This document shows, piece by piece, positions 1 through 8,765 of a DNA stretch of 64,000 bases. Made by a program: the position numbers and the translations under genes. Source of the DNA: DASTPP01 sp035762175. GTDB lineage: Bacteria; Myxococcota_A; Polyangia; Polyangiales; Polyangiaceae. Where the stretch lies: the NCBI GenBank assembly GCA_035762175.1, contig DASTPP010000064.1, positions 1 through 64,000 of the forward strand, in the 5' to 3' direction. Position 1 is the stretch's first letter. Every line of letters begins with the position of its first letter. Below the pieces are notes generated by a model, which was not told where the DNA came from, did not search any database, and saw nothing but the letters and a program-made list of their open reading frames with translations.

Positions 1-1509
1 TACCGGGCCGAGAGCGCCGGGCTCGAGGGCTTCAAGAAGAAGGTGGCCATCAAGCGCGTCTTGCCCCACCTGGCCGAGCGCAAGAAGTTCATCTCGATGT
101 TCCTCGACGAGGCGCGGCTCGGCGCGCACCTGTCGCACTCGAACTGCGTGCAGGTGTTCGACATCGGCGTCGGCGACAACACCTACTTCATCGTGATGGA
201 GTACGTCGACGGCGCCGACCTCAAGGCCATCATCGAGTGGTTGCGCAAGGCGCGAAGGCCGTTTCCTATCCCTCAGGCGGTCTACCTTACCACCAAAATG
301 TGCGAGGGTCTCGCCTACGCGCACGAGCTGGTCGACGAGGCGGGCCGGCCGCTCTCGGTCATTCACCGCGACGTCTCGCCGCCGAACGTGCTCATCACCA
401 AGCACGGCGAGGTCAAGATCGTCGACTTCGGCCTGGCCAAGGCCTCGACGCAGCTCGAGAAGAGCGAGCCCGGCATCATCAAGGGCAAGTTCTCGTACCT
501 GTCGCCCGAGGCCGCCCACGGCCAAGAGGTCGACCCGCGGACGGACCTCTTCGCCGTCGGCATCATCTTGTGGGAGATGCTCGCGGGGCGAAAGCTCTTT
601 CAGGGCGAGAGCGACTTCGAGACCGTCAAGCAGGTGCAGCGGGCCGAGGTGCCACCCATCTCGCGGCTCAACCCGAACGTCGACAAGCAGCTCGAAGACA
701 TCATCCAGAAGAGCTTGGCGCGCGAGGCCGACAAGCGCTTCCAGAGCGCGCGCGAGCTCGGCCGCGCCCTCAGCGGCTGGATGTTCGAGACCCGCAGCAA
801 CACGATGGCGTTCGACATCGCCGACCTCGTGCAGTCGGTCGTGCGCGACCGCCAGAAAGAGCTGCGCGAGACCGGCCGGCTGAACGTCATCGACCGGCTC
901 ATCGAGCAGACGCTCTTCGAGTTCACCTCGCTGCAGAACGAGCAGAGCCCGACCGACCAGACCCAAGGGGGCAACCGGCGCATCGACGCGACGGGCGGGG
1001 CGGTCATCGACATTCAAGACTGGGGCAGCGAGCTCAGCGACCTCGGCCTGCCGCCGCCGTCGAGTACCTCCATTCCCTCGCCCGAGCTCGCGGGCAACCT
1101 GGCGCTGCTCGAAGAAGAAGGCGGCGACGAGGGGCACCCGGTCGCCGCGGCGGGCGGGCCCTCGACGCCGCGCACGGTCGACGTGCAGCCCCCGCCCAGC
1201 GCCGACGACCGGCCCGCCGAGCCGCCGCCGGCGCCGCCCGCCCCGGCGGGCTCGCCCTTCGAGTCGCCGTTCGCGGCGCCGCCCGCCGGCGCGCTCGCGG
1301 CCGCGCTGCCCGCGGCCCCCGCCGGCCCGCCCGGCCTGGCGCCGCCGGGGCCGGCGGCCGCCTCGCTGGCGACGACCATCCCGCCGACGATGCGCCGGCG
1401 CCCGCCCGGCGGCAAGATGTCCGGCGGCGCCATCGCCCTGCTCGTCGTGCTCGTCGCGGCCGCCGGCCTCGTCGGCGCCTACGTCGGCGGGCTCGTCCTG
1501 TCGCACTGA
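1..1509 (+). CDS. Ser/Thr protein kinase with C-terminal membrane anchor (5' partial)
   Basis: The frame is open from base 1, so the start and glycine loop lie outside the window. Numbering from base 1, the VAIK lysine is residue 18, the catalytic loop HRDVSPPN is at 122-129, DFG at 142-144 and the APE-like SPEA follows in the activation segment. This is a Hanks-type cytosolic kinase domain. The usual lysine of HRDxKxxN is replaced (HRDVSPPN), a variant common in myxobacterial kinases. After the kinase domain (to about residue 260) comes a Pro/Ala-rich low-complexity linker (about 340-460) and then a hydrophobic segment near 475-500, so the kinase is probably tail-anchored with its catalytic domain in the cytosol. 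Substrates are unknown. The next gene on the same strand starts 115 bp downstream and may be its partner. Confidence 0.93.
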   Translation, partial: YRAESAGLEGFKKKVAIKRVLPHLAERKKFISMFLDEARLGAHLSHSNCVQVFDIGVGDNTYFIVMEYVDGADLKAIIEWLRKARRPFPIPQAVYLTTKMCEGLAYAHELVDEAGRPLSVIHRDVSPPNVLITKHGEVKIVDFGLAKASTQLEKSEPGIIKGKFSYLSPEAAHGQEVDPRTDLFAVGIILWEMLAGRKLFQGESDFETVKQVQRAEVPPISRLNPNVDKQLEDIIQKSLAREADKRFQSARELGRALSGWMFETRSNTMAFDIADLVQSVVRDRQKELRETGRLNVIDRLIEQTLFEFTSLQNEQSPTDQTQGGNRRIDATGGAVIDIQDWGSELSDLGLPPPSSTSIPSPELAGNLALLEEEGGDEGHPVAAAGGPSTPRTVDVQPPPSADDRPAEPPPAPPAPAGSPFESPFAAPPAGALAAALPAAPAGPPGLAPPGPAAASLATTIPPTMRRRPPGGKMSGGAIALLVVLVAAAGLVGAYVGGLVLSH

Positions 1510-1624
1510 CCCCGCGCCCCGGGCCGGCCCGCGGGGCGCCGGCGGCGGGGCGGGCCGCCGGCGCCCGAGAGCCGGCACGAGCGCGGGCCGCGCGCCCGCC
1601 GAGCCCCCGAGACGAGGCACGACC

Positions 1625-3136
1625 ATGAGCGAGAGCGCCGAGCCCTCCTTCGAACACGAGCGCGGCTTCGACCCGGGCGAGGTCTCGGGCACCGTGCGCC
1701 TCGGGCGCTTCGAGGCCCACTACGAAGAGCTTTACGCCGAGGTCATCGAAGACGGCGTCATCACCGCCGACGAGCGCGCCCGCCTCGAGCGCGCGGCCGA
1801 GTCGCTCGGCCTCGACCGCGAGCGCATCGGGCGGCTCGAGCAGGCGCTCGGCGCGGCCTACGAGGCGCGCCACCGCGTGCGCATCCGCGAGCTCGTGCCC
1901 GACGAGGCCGAGGCCCCCCCGCCCGCCTCGCTCGCGCCGCTCGCCCCCGCCACCGACGCCCGCACCCTCGCCCTCGAGCGGCGCATCGCCCAGCTCGAAG
2001 GCCGCATCCAAGAGCTCGAGCGCGAGCTCGACGAGGCGCGCGCCCACGTCGCCGTCGAGGTCGACCTGTCCGACGTCGGCAGCGCCAAGGCCGAGGGCGC
2101 CCGCCCCGCCGACGAAGACCCGGTCGACCTGCAGCGCCGCCTGCGCCGCGACCCGCACGATCTCGACGCGCTGCACGCCCTCTACGCCGCCTACGAGGCG
2201 CGCGGCGACCTCGACCGGCGCTGGTGCGCCGCCCACGCCCTCGCCTTCCTCGGCGCGGCGACCGAGCGCGAGCGCGCCTTCGCCGCAGAGCACCGCCCGC
2301 CCGCGCTCATCCGGCCGCAGCATGCCCTCTCGCAAGACGCCTGGCGGAGGCTGCTCTTTCACCCCGACGAAGAGGTGCTGACGGGCGAGATCTTCGCCGT
2401 CATCGCCGCCCCCGTGCTGCTCGGGCGCGTCTCGGCCCTGCGGCGCGACAAGGCCCTGCCCGCGCTCGACCCCGACCGCAAGCAAGACCCCGCCACCTCG
2501 ACCGTGCAGGCCGTGCGCTGCTTCGCCTGGGCCGCGGCCACGCTCGGCATGCCGGCGCCGCCCATCTACACCGACCCGTCCTACGCCGGCCTCGTCGAGC
2601 TGGTGCCGGGCCTGCCGCCCGCCTCGCGCCTCGGCAAGCTCGCCCTCTCGGGCCGCGAGCCGCGCGAGCTCGCCTTCGTCGCCGGCCGGCACCTGAGCTG
2701 GTACCGCGAAGAGCACTTCGTGCGCTGCCTCGTGCCCTCCATCCCCGATCTCGAAGACCTGTTCGTCGCCGCGCTCGCCATCGGCAACCCGGGCATCCCG
2801 CTGAGCCCCGACCTCAAGCGCCGCGTCACCCCGCTCGCCAAGGCGATCGAGCCGGTGCTCGAGCCGCTCTACGTCGATCGGCTGCGGGGGCACTTTTTGC
2901 GCTTCGTCGAAGAGGGGGGCCGCACCAACCTGCAGCGCTGGGCGGCCGCCGCCGACCGCACCTCGTGCCGGGCCGGGCTCTTGCTTTCGAGCGATCTGGG
3001 CGCCGCGCGCGCCATGCTCGAGCTCGAAGACCCCGCCCAGGCCCGCGAGCGGGTCGACGACCTCATCGCCTTCGTCGTCAGCGAGCGCTACGCGCTGCTG
3101 CGCAAGCAGCTCGGCGTGGCCCTCCGGGCGGGCTGA
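1625..3136 (+). CDS. Conserved hypothetical protein, TerB-like N-terminus and TPR-like middle
   Basis: This is a 503-residue soluble protein with no signal peptide or membrane segment. Residues about 20-85 form a helical acidic segment with a DGVITADERARLE stretch, resembling TerB-like or EF-hand-like helical bundles. Residues about 115-145 look like a short coiled coil. Residues about 160-205 look like a TPR pair (RDPHDLDALHALYAAYEARG). The C-terminal half contains the stretch GRHLSWYREEHF, which recurs in uncharacterised myxobacterial proteins found near Ser/Thr kinases. I do not recognise a catalytic site. The start is the ATG at 1625, after a weak CGAGGC purine stretch. It lies in the same direction as the upstream kinase, so a role as a scaffold or substrate of that kinase is possible but inferred from position only. 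Confidence 0.85.
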   Translation: MSESAEPSFEHERGFDPGEVSGTVRLGRFEAHYEELYAEVIEDGVITADERARLERAAESLGLDRERIGRLEQALGAAYEARHRVRIRELVPDEAEAPPPASLAPLAPATDARTLALERRIAQLEGRIQELERELDEARAHVAVEVDLSDVGSAKAEGARPADEDPVDLQRRLRRDPHDLDALHALYAAYEARGDLDRRWCAAHALAFLGAATERERAFAAEHRPPALIRPQHALSQDAWRRLLFHPDEEVLTGEIFAVIAAPVLLGRVSALRRDKALPALDPDRKQDPATSTVQAVRCFAWAAATLGMPAPPIYTDPSYAGLVELVPGLPPASRLGKLALSGREPRELAFVAGRHLSWYREEHFVRCLVPSIPDLEDLFVAALAIGNPGIPLSPDLKRRVTPLAKAIEPVLEPLYVDRLRGHFLRFVEEGGRTNLQRWAAAADRTSCRAGLLLSSDLGAARAMLELEDPAQARERVDDLIAFVVSERYALLRKQLGVALRAG

Positions 3137-3173
3137 GGCGGCGTCTTCCCCCCGACCGGGGGGGTGCGGCGTT

Positions 3174-3416
3174 GCCCCCGAGTGAACTCGGGGGCAGCGA
3201 ACGCCCGCGGGAACGGCCGTCCAAGCCCTGCCGGAGGCAGGGCTCCCGCACCGCGAGCCGCTTCGCGTGCTCGCCCGCGTCGCGCGGCCGGTCGCGCGCT
3301 CGCCTGGTGCCCGCGGGAGCCCGGCCCCCGGCGAGGGGGCGGGCTTGGCTCTCCGAATCGCGTCGAAACCGCGCGGCACGAGGGAGAATTGGCTGCCCCC
3401 GACTTCAGTCGGGGGC
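3174..3416. repeat. Long inverted-repeat element, copy A (REPIN/PATE-like)
   Basis: The element is bounded by two near-perfect hairpins, 3174-3195 (arms GCCCCCGAG, loop TGAA) and 3395-3416 (arms GCCCCCGAC, loop TTCA), in mirror orientation. Inside, segments around 3215-3235 and 3340-3356 are imperfect inverted repeats containing CAAGCCC / GGGCTTGG. The centre (CGCGAGCCGCTTCGCG, GAGCCCGGCCCC) matches the element at 13700-13903 in the same order, so the two are copies of one family. It starts 38 bp after the stop of the upstream gene. Hairpins with TTCA-type loops are typical of IS200/IS605 and TnpB ends and of REP sequences; descent from these is inference. No transposase lies nearby. Confidence 0.8.
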
Positions 3417-3564
3417 AGGCCGCCCCGGCCCCCCAATTCGACAGGACGCCGCCCCGGCCCCCAATTAAAGAGGTCGGCCCCCGCCGGGGCACCTGCCATT
3501 TTGTCACCCCCCCGGGAATAGACCCCGGCCTCGGCTTTTTCGTGCGTGCGCACGGGTGACACGC

Positions 3565-3619
3565 TGTCAACCCGCCCCCCGGGGCGTCGGTTGACAGGGG
3601 GTACGCCGGCGCTTAGAAA
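3565..3619 (+). promoter_or_regulatory. Promoter of the ABC operon with palindromic operator
   Basis: TTGACA at 3591-3596 and TAGAAA at 3614-3619 are separated by 17 bp and resemble a housekeeping -35/-10 pair. The -35 box is half of an inverted repeat, TGTCAACC (3565-3572) and GGTTGACA (3589-3596), with centres 24 bp apart, which looks like a dimeric repressor site. The predicted transcript has a leader of about 130 nt before the ATG at 3754. The rest of 3137-3753 holds the repeat element and GC-rich sequence with no gene. Confidence 0.6.
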
Positions 3620-3753
3620 CGCCGCGGCCCCGCGCCGGCCCGCCTGGCGAGCACGCGGCGGGCCCGAGCGCCGGCACCCGCCCCGGGCCGGCCGCCCGGG
3701 GGGCGAGCGCTCCCCCCTTATCCCATTTTCGCGGAGTTTTTCCCGGAGGTTCG

Positions 3754-5631
3754 ATGTCGACCGACGTCATGATTTACGCAAACGGGCTGTCGAAGGCCTT
3801 CGGCACGTTTCGCGCCCTCGACAACGTGACGTTCGAAGTGCGGCGCGGCGAGGTGGTCGGCTTCCTCGGCCCGAACGGCGCCGGCAAGTCGACGACGATG
3901 CGCATTTTGACGTGCTTCATCGCGCCGACGCGCGGCACGGCCAAGGTGCACGGGCACGACGTGTTCGACGAGCCGCTCGCGGTGCGCCAGCAGCTCGGCT
4001 ACCTGCCGCAGCGCGCCCCGCTCTACCAGGACATGACCGTCTGGGAGTACCTGCAGTTCTCGGCCAAGATGCGCGGCCTCGACGAGGGCACCTTCAAGTC
4101 GCGCATGAAGAAGATCGTCGAGGTGTGCGGCCTCGCCCAGAGCCTCGGCAAGGACATCGGCACGCTCTCGCACGGCTACCGCCAGCGCGTCGGCCTCGGC
4201 CAGGCGCTGGTGCACGACCCGCCGATCTTGATCCTCGACGAGCCGACGAGCGACCTCGACCCGAACGAGAAGGCCGAGGTCATCTCGTACATCCAAGAGA
4301 TCGGGCGCGACCGCACGATCCTGCTCTCGACGCACAACCTGAGCGAGGTCGAGCAGGCCTGCGCCCGCGCCATCATCGTCTCGCGCGGGCGCGTGGTGGC
4401 CGACGGCGCCCTCGAAGACATCCGCGCCAAGAGCGGCGCGGTGCGGTACGTGGTGAGCGTGGACGAGCAGAAGGGCCTGCGCAACGGGGCGCCGAGCGAG
4501 GGGCAGGTGCGGGCGGCGCTCGAGGCGCTCAAGGGCATCAAGCTGGTCAAGACGCGCCCGAGCGACGAGAACGCGCACCACTTCGAGCTGCACGGCGAGC
4601 AGGGCGGCGACCTGCGCGAAGACATCTTCCGGCTCTGCGTCGAGAAGGGCTGGCTCCTGCTCGAGCTCAGGCGCGACGCGCAGACCCTCGAAGACGTCTT
4701 CCGGGGCCTGACGCGCTCGGACGAGCGGCAGTCGCGGGGCCTCGCGGCCGAGGCCGACGACGAGGCCGAGGGCGACGACGAAGACGACGACGACGACGAT
4801 GACGACGATGACGACGACGACGACGGCGAGGGCGAAGCGGCCCCGCGGGGAGGCAAGTTAGCCATGGCGACCGTAGCGGCGGCGCAACGCGGGGGCAGCC
4901 CCATGTTGATCATCGCGGGGCGCGAGTTCCGCTCGTACTTCAACAGCCCCCTGGCCTACGTGGTCATCTGCCTCTCGCAGCTCTTGCTGGGGTTGCTCTT
5001 CTTCAAGCTGCGGGGCGGCTTCTGGCAGGTCGACCGCGCGACGCTCGACCGGCTCTTCGAGTTCATGCCCTACGGGCTCTGCCTGCTCGTCATCCCCGTG
5101 ATCACGATGCGGCTCATCGCCGAAGAGCGCAGCTCGGGCACGCTCGAGATGCTCATCACGCTGCCGGTGCAAGACTGGGAGGTGGTGCTGGGCAAGTACT
5201 TCGGGGCGCTCGGGCTGGTGGCGGTGCTCATCGCCTCGACGTTCATCTACCCGGTCTTCATGTTCAAGTGGCCCTGGTCGCTCGGCTCGCTCGACTGGGG
5301 GCCGGTGCTCTCGGGCTACGTCGGGCTCTTCTTGATGTCGGCGGCGGGGGTGGCCGTGGGGCTGCTCATCACGACGCTGACCCGGAGCCAGGTCATCGCC
5401 TTCTTCGTCACCTTCGTGGTGATGGCGGCGCTGGTGTTCGTCGGCCGCATGGGCGACATCTTGAACGTGCCGACGTTCGGCACGGTGCTCAACTTCTTCA
5501 GCTTCGAGCAGCACAACTCGATGATGGCCCGCGGCCTCATCGACACGCGCTCGGTCGTCTACTTCCTGTCCCTGACCGTCTTCTGCCTGATGGTCGCCTT
5601 CCGCTCGCTCGAGAGCCGCAAGTGGCGCTGA
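3754..5631 (+). CDS. ABC transporter, fused ATPase and ABC-2 permease (GldA-GldF type)
   Basis: Residues 1-310 are an ABC ATPase: Walker A GPNGAGKST at 39-47, signature LSHGYRQ near 139, Walker B ILILDEPTSDLD and a switch His in LLSTHN. Residues about 338-360 are an Asp run (GAC/GAT repeats). Residues about 385-625 are an ABC-2 permease with six hydrophobic segments. GldA and GldF are normally separate proteins; here one frame continues through the acidic linker. An internal ATG at 4864, with GGGGAGG about 10 bp upstream, could also start the permease alone. The main start, ATG 3754, has GGAGG at 3745-3749. GldG and a DUF4340 protein follow, the usual partners. The complex is an inner-membrane exporter linked to gliding or surface secretion in Bacteroidota; its cargo here is unknown. 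Confidence 0.92.
   Translation: MSTDVMIYANGLSKAFGTFRALDNVTFEVRRGEVVGFLGPNGAGKSTTMRILTCFIAPTRGTAKVHGHDVFDEPLAVRQQLGYLPQRAPLYQDMTVWEYLQFSAKMRGLDEGTFKSRMKKIVEVCGLAQSLGKDIGTLSHGYRQRVGLGQALVHDPPILILDEPTSDLDPNEKAEVISYIQEIGRDRTILLSTHNLSEVEQACARAIIVSRGRVVADGALEDIRAKSGAVRYVVSVDEQKGLRNGAPSEGQVRAALEALKGIKLVKTRPSDENAHHFELHGEQGGDLREDIFRLCVEKGWLLLELRRDAQTLEDVFRGLTRSDERQSRGLAAEADDEAEGDDEDDDDDDDDDDDDDDGEGEAAPRGGKLAMATVAAAQRGGSPMLIIAGREFRSYFNSPLAYVVICLSQLLLGLLFFKLRGGFWQVDRATLDRLFEFMPYGLCLLVIPVITMRLIAEERSSGTLEMLITLPVQDWEVVLGKYFGALGLVAVLIASTFIYPVFMFKWPWSLGSLDWGPVLSGYVGLFLMSAAGVAVGLLITTLTRSQVIAFFVTFVVMAALVFVGRMGDILNVPTFGTVLNFFSFEQHNSMMARGLIDTRSVVYFLSLTVFCLMVAFRSLESRKWR
4772..4830 (+). repeat. GAC trinucleotide run encoding a poly-Asp linker
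   Basis: A run of GAC, GAT and GAA codons gives about fifteen consecutive Asp residues between the ATPase and permease halves. Such runs can change length by slippage in 3-bp steps, which would alter the linker but keep the frame. Confidence 0.85.
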
Positions 5632-5671
5632 CGCCGCGCGCGTGACCGCCCCGACCAGAGGTATTGTCGCC

Positions 5672-7510
5672 ATGGAGAAAAAGGCCCGCGCCGTCACCGA
5701 GTCGAGCGTCTACCTGGCCGTCGTCGCCGCCATCTTGGTGGTCGTCAACGTGCTCGCGTACTCGATTCACAAGCAGATCGACACGACCAAGAACGAGCGC
5801 TTCACCCTCTCGAAGGGGTCGGGCAGGCTCGTCGCCAACCTGAAGAAGCCGGTCACCGTCCGGGCGTACGTCACGACGGGCCTCGCCAAGCTCGACTCGT
5901 TCGTGCGCGACCTCGACGACCTGATGCGCGAGTACGAGCGCGCCTCGGGCGGCAAGTTCGTCTACCAGAAGGTCGTCGCCAAGAGCGAGGCCGAGAAGCA
6001 AGAGGCCAAGGAGGCCCAGTGCCGCGAGGCGGCCTTCGGCGAGGGCTCGGAGGGGGGCGAGGACTCGACCACCATCACCCAGGGGCACATGTGCCTCGTC
6101 TTCCTGTATGGCGACGAGAAAGACAACATCCCCTTCTTGAGCCCCGACACGGTGGCCGGCCTCGAGTTCTGGATCAGCAACAAGATCCGCGAGGTGCGCG
6201 ACAAGGCCGAAGACAACCACCGCCGCATCGGCGTCGTCACCGGCCACGACGAGATCAAGCTGACCGAGCCGAACCTGCTCGCGAACGAGGGCGGGCGGCA
6301 GCCGCCGGCCATCCGCGGGGTGATCGAGAACGCCTTCCCCTACTACAAGTTCGAGGACGTCGACCTGAAGGGCGGCGAGACGGTGATCGACGAGCAGATC
6401 GACGCGCTCATCATCACCCAGCCGGGCAAAGACTTCACCGACAAGGAGCTCCGGCGCATCGACGAGTTCCTGATGAAGGAGAACAAGGCGCTCGTGGTGT
6501 ACGCCTCGGCGGCGAACATCAAGCCGAGCGACCCGAAGATGACCGCCACGCTCTCGACCCACGGCCTCGAGAAGCTGCTCGCGGGCTACGGCGTCGAGAT
6601 GAAGAAGGACGCCGTGCTCGACTGGGCGCGCAGCGTGCGCGTGCCGGTGCCGACGCAGGCCGGCGGCATGACCGTGGTGCGCGCGCCGGCCATCGTGCAG
6701 GCGCAGCCGAGCGGCGACCTCGACGCCGAGCACCAGATGCTCGACAACTCGTTCATCGGCTTCTTCCGCATCGAAGAGCTGTCCTTCCCCTTCCCCTCGT
6801 CGCTGGTCGTCGACCCGAAGAAGCAGCCCGGCGCCGAGGTCAAGGTCGTCGCGCGCACGACGCCGGCGTCCTGGGTCGAGACGGGCGACAACCTCGACCT
6901 CGGCATCCGCGCCGACTGGCGCGCCAAGCCCCCGCTCGACCAGCGCGCCATCGCCGCCGCCGTCACCGGCAAGCTCAAGAGCGCGATGGGCGCGGGCGAC
7001 GGCGTCGAGACGCCCGCCGAGTCGAAGGGCCAGAGCCGGGTGCTCGTCGTCTCGAGCGCGCAGTTCCTCGCCAACCCGTTCGCCCGCGCGGGCAACGGCA
7101 CCCAGATGGAGAACATGGGGCACATGGGCATGCAGCTGCCCCCCATCGGCGGCGACCCGAGCCTGCGCATGATCGCGGGGCCGTACGCGCAGAAGTACCT
7201 GACCAACACCATCATCGCCTTCAAGAACACGCTCGACTGGGCGACCGGCGACAGCGACATGGTGGCCGCCTCGGCCAAGATGCTCGGCGAGCCGAACCTC
7301 GCCTACTCGGACATCTCGCGGCCCAAGCTCGAGGCGACCGACGACGAGGCGAGCATCAAGGCGAAGGACGAGCAGTACCGCACCCAGCGCAAGCGCGTGC
7401 AGAGCACGGTCGAGTGGGTGCTCATCCTCATCGCCCCGATCGCCTTCGCCGGCATCGGCATCTTGCGGTGGCAGGTGCGCGAGCGGCGCCGCAACGAGTT
7501 CAAGGTCTGA
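5672..7510 (+). CDS. GldG-like ABC auxiliary (substrate-binding) protein
   Basis: This 612-residue protein has a transmembrane helix near the N-terminus (VYLAVVAAILVVVNVLAYSI, about 12-31), a large extracytoplasmic region and a second helix close to the C-terminus (VLILIAPIAFAGIGIL), followed by a basic tail. This matches the ABC_transp_aux/GldG architecture. The domain is thought to sit beside GldA/GldF and act in transport across the inner membrane. I chose ATG 5672, preceded by CAGAGG, over an in-frame GTG at 5642, because the hydrophobic helix then follows a short basic N-terminus. The gene begins 40 bp after the permease stop and 77 bp before the DUF4340 gene, so all three are probably one operon. 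Confidence 0.9.
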   Translation: MEKKARAVTESSVYLAVVAAILVVVNVLAYSIHKQIDTTKNERFTLSKGSGRLVANLKKPVTVRAYVTTGLAKLDSFVRDLDDLMREYERASGGKFVYQKVVAKSEAEKQEAKEAQCREAAFGEGSEGGEDSTTITQGHMCLVFLYGDEKDNIPFLSPDTVAGLEFWISNKIREVRDKAEDNHRRIGVVTGHDEIKLTEPNLLANEGGRQPPAIRGVIENAFPYYKFEDVDLKGGETVIDEQIDALIITQPGKDFTDKELRRIDEFLMKENKALVVYASAANIKPSDPKMTATLSTHGLEKLLAGYGVEMKKDAVLDWARSVRVPVPTQAGGMTVVRAPAIVQAQPSGDLDAEHQMLDNSFIGFFRIEELSFPFPSSLVVDPKKQPGAEVKVVARTTPASWVETGDNLDLGIRADWRAKPPLDQRAIAAAVTGKLKSAMGAGDGVETPAESKGQSRVLVVSSAQFLANPFARAGNGTQMENMGHMGMQLPPIGGDPSLRMIAGPYAQKYLTNTIIAFKNTLDWATGDSDMVAASAKMLGEPNLAYSDISRPKLEATDDEASIKAKDEQYRTQRKRVQSTVEWVLILIAPIAFAGIGILRWQVRERRRNEFKV

Positions 7511-7587
7511 GCGCGGGCGAGCCCCCGAACGGCGCCGCCCCCGCCGCCCCCCGAGGCCCCTAGGCCCCCCCCCTTAGAGCGAACGCC

Positions 7588-8610
7588 ATGGCCCTGACGA
7601 CCCAACAGCGCATCTACATCGGCCTGGGCGTGCTCGCCGCGCTCGGCGCCGGCGTGTACGTCAACCAGAAGAACGAGAGGCAAGAGCAGGCGCGCCTGAC
7701 GGCCGCGACCGACAAGGCGAACCTGCCCGAGATCAAGCTCGCCGCCGACGACGTCGACAAGGTCACCAAGATCGAGGTCAAAAACGCCGACAAGCCGGCC
7801 GTCGTGCTCGAGAAGCGCGGCGACAAGTGGTTCGTCGCCCAGCCCGTCGACTACCCGGCGAACCTGACGAACGTCAAGTCGATGCTCGACAACCTCAAGG
7901 AGATCAAGACCAAGGAGCTCATCGACCCGGCCGCCGCCTCGTACCCCGAGTACGGCCTCGACGAGGCGAAGGCCGTGCACGTCGTCGCCTACAAGGGCGG
8001 CGAGAAGGCCTTCGACGCCTACTTCGGCAAGTCGGGCGGCCGCGGCCAGATGGCCCGCAAGGCGGGGCAAGACGGCGTCTACGCCATCAGCGGCTACAGC
8101 GCGTTCTACTACACGCGCGAGGTCAAGAACTGGCGCGACAACGAGATCGTCAAGTTCGACGACGCCGCCGTCAACCGCGTCGACCTGAAGAACGAGAGCG
8201 GCGAGTACGTCTTCAAGAAAGAAGACGACACCTGGTCGGCCACGCTCAAGAACGCCAAGCTCGAGCGCTTCGACGAGGCCAAGGTCAAAGACATGCTGCG
8301 CGCCTTCAAGTCGCTCAACGCCGAAGACTTCGGCGACAACAAGAGCGACGCCGAGGCCGGCCTCGACAAGCCCGCCGCCCTCGTCACCATCACCCCGAAA
8401 GAGGGCGCCCCCGTCAAGCTCGCGGTCGGCAAGACCTCGACCGGCGAGAACCGCTACCTCAAGCGCGAAGGCAACCCGCAGACCTATATCGTCTCGTCGT
8501 GGGCCGCCGGCTGGACGGTCGCCAAGCCCGATCGCTTCCAGAAGCCGGATGACAAGAAGGCCGCCGGCGCCAGCTCGGCCGGCGCGAAGGACGACAAGAA
8601 GAAGAACTGA
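7588..8610 (+). CDS. DUF4340 domain protein
   Basis: A 340-residue protein with an N-terminal membrane helix (IYIGLGVLAALGAGVYV, about 9-25) and a Lys/Asp-rich extracytoplasmic body. The sequence has the repeated beta-strand pattern of DUF4340, for example WFVAQPVDYPAN and IYFGKS-like AYFGKSGGRG segments. DUF4340 genes commonly follow gldG-type genes, as here, and are assumed to work with the exporter; no biochemical role is known. The charged tail (KKAAGASSAGAKDDKKKN) is probably disordered. A nine-C run sits 14 bp upstream of the start (7565-7573). Confidence 0.9.
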   Translation: MALTTQQRIYIGLGVLAALGAGVYVNQKNERQEQARLTAATDKANLPEIKLAADDVDKVTKIEVKNADKPAVVLEKRGDKWFVAQPVDYPANLTNVKSMLDNLKEIKTKELIDPAAASYPEYGLDEAKAVHVVAYKGGEKAFDAYFGKSGGRGQMARKAGQDGVYAISGYSAFYYTREVKNWRDNEIVKFDDAAVNRVDLKNESGEYVFKKEDDTWSATLKNAKLERFDEAKVKDMLRAFKSLNAEDFGDNKSDAEAGLDKPAALVTITPKEGAPVKLAVGKTSTGENRYLKREGNPQTYIVSSWAAGWTVAKPDRFQKPDDKKAAGASSAGAKDDKKKN

Positions 8611-8678
8611 GGGGCGAAGCCCCCCGCCCCCGCGCCCCGCCGCGCCCCGCAAGGGCGGCGGGGCGCGCGCCGTTTGTG

Positions 8679-8699
8679 GCCGCCCCGCGTCGGGGCGGC
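8679..8699. terminator. Hairpin between convergent genes
   Basis: GCCGCCCC (8679-8686) and GGGGCGGC (8692-8699) form a perfect 8-bp stem with a 5-nt loop. A smaller stem GGGGC-GAA-GCCCC begins directly after the DUF4340 stop at 8611. Neither has a T tract, so intrinsic termination is plausible but unproven. The site lies between genes that converge. Confidence 0.45.
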
Positions 8700-8765
8700 G
8701 CGAGCCCGACGAAGGGCGCGCCCCCGCCGCGTCAGGGCGGCGCCAGCCCGAAGAAGGGCGCGCCC
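8682..8765. repeat. 42-bp tandem duplication of a gene 3' end
   Basis: Read on the minus strand, the last codons and stop of the gene ending at 8732 (unit beginning GGGCGCGCCCTTCTTCGGGC) are followed at once by a second copy (GGGCGCGCCCTTCGTCGGGC) with about five mismatches over 42 bp. The second copy is outside the coding region and also supplies part of the hairpin at 8679-8699. Confidence 0.75.

Noticed and set aside
3174..3416. Intact insertion sequence
   Set aside because: No transposase frame within or beside the element; it is too short and fits a non-autonomous repeat.
1034..3562. 842-codon minus-strand open frame opposite two plus-strand genes
   Set aside because: It is rich in Gly, Arg and Ala with no domain, and its codon positions mirror the plus-strand genes. 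Long antisense frames are expected at this GC content.
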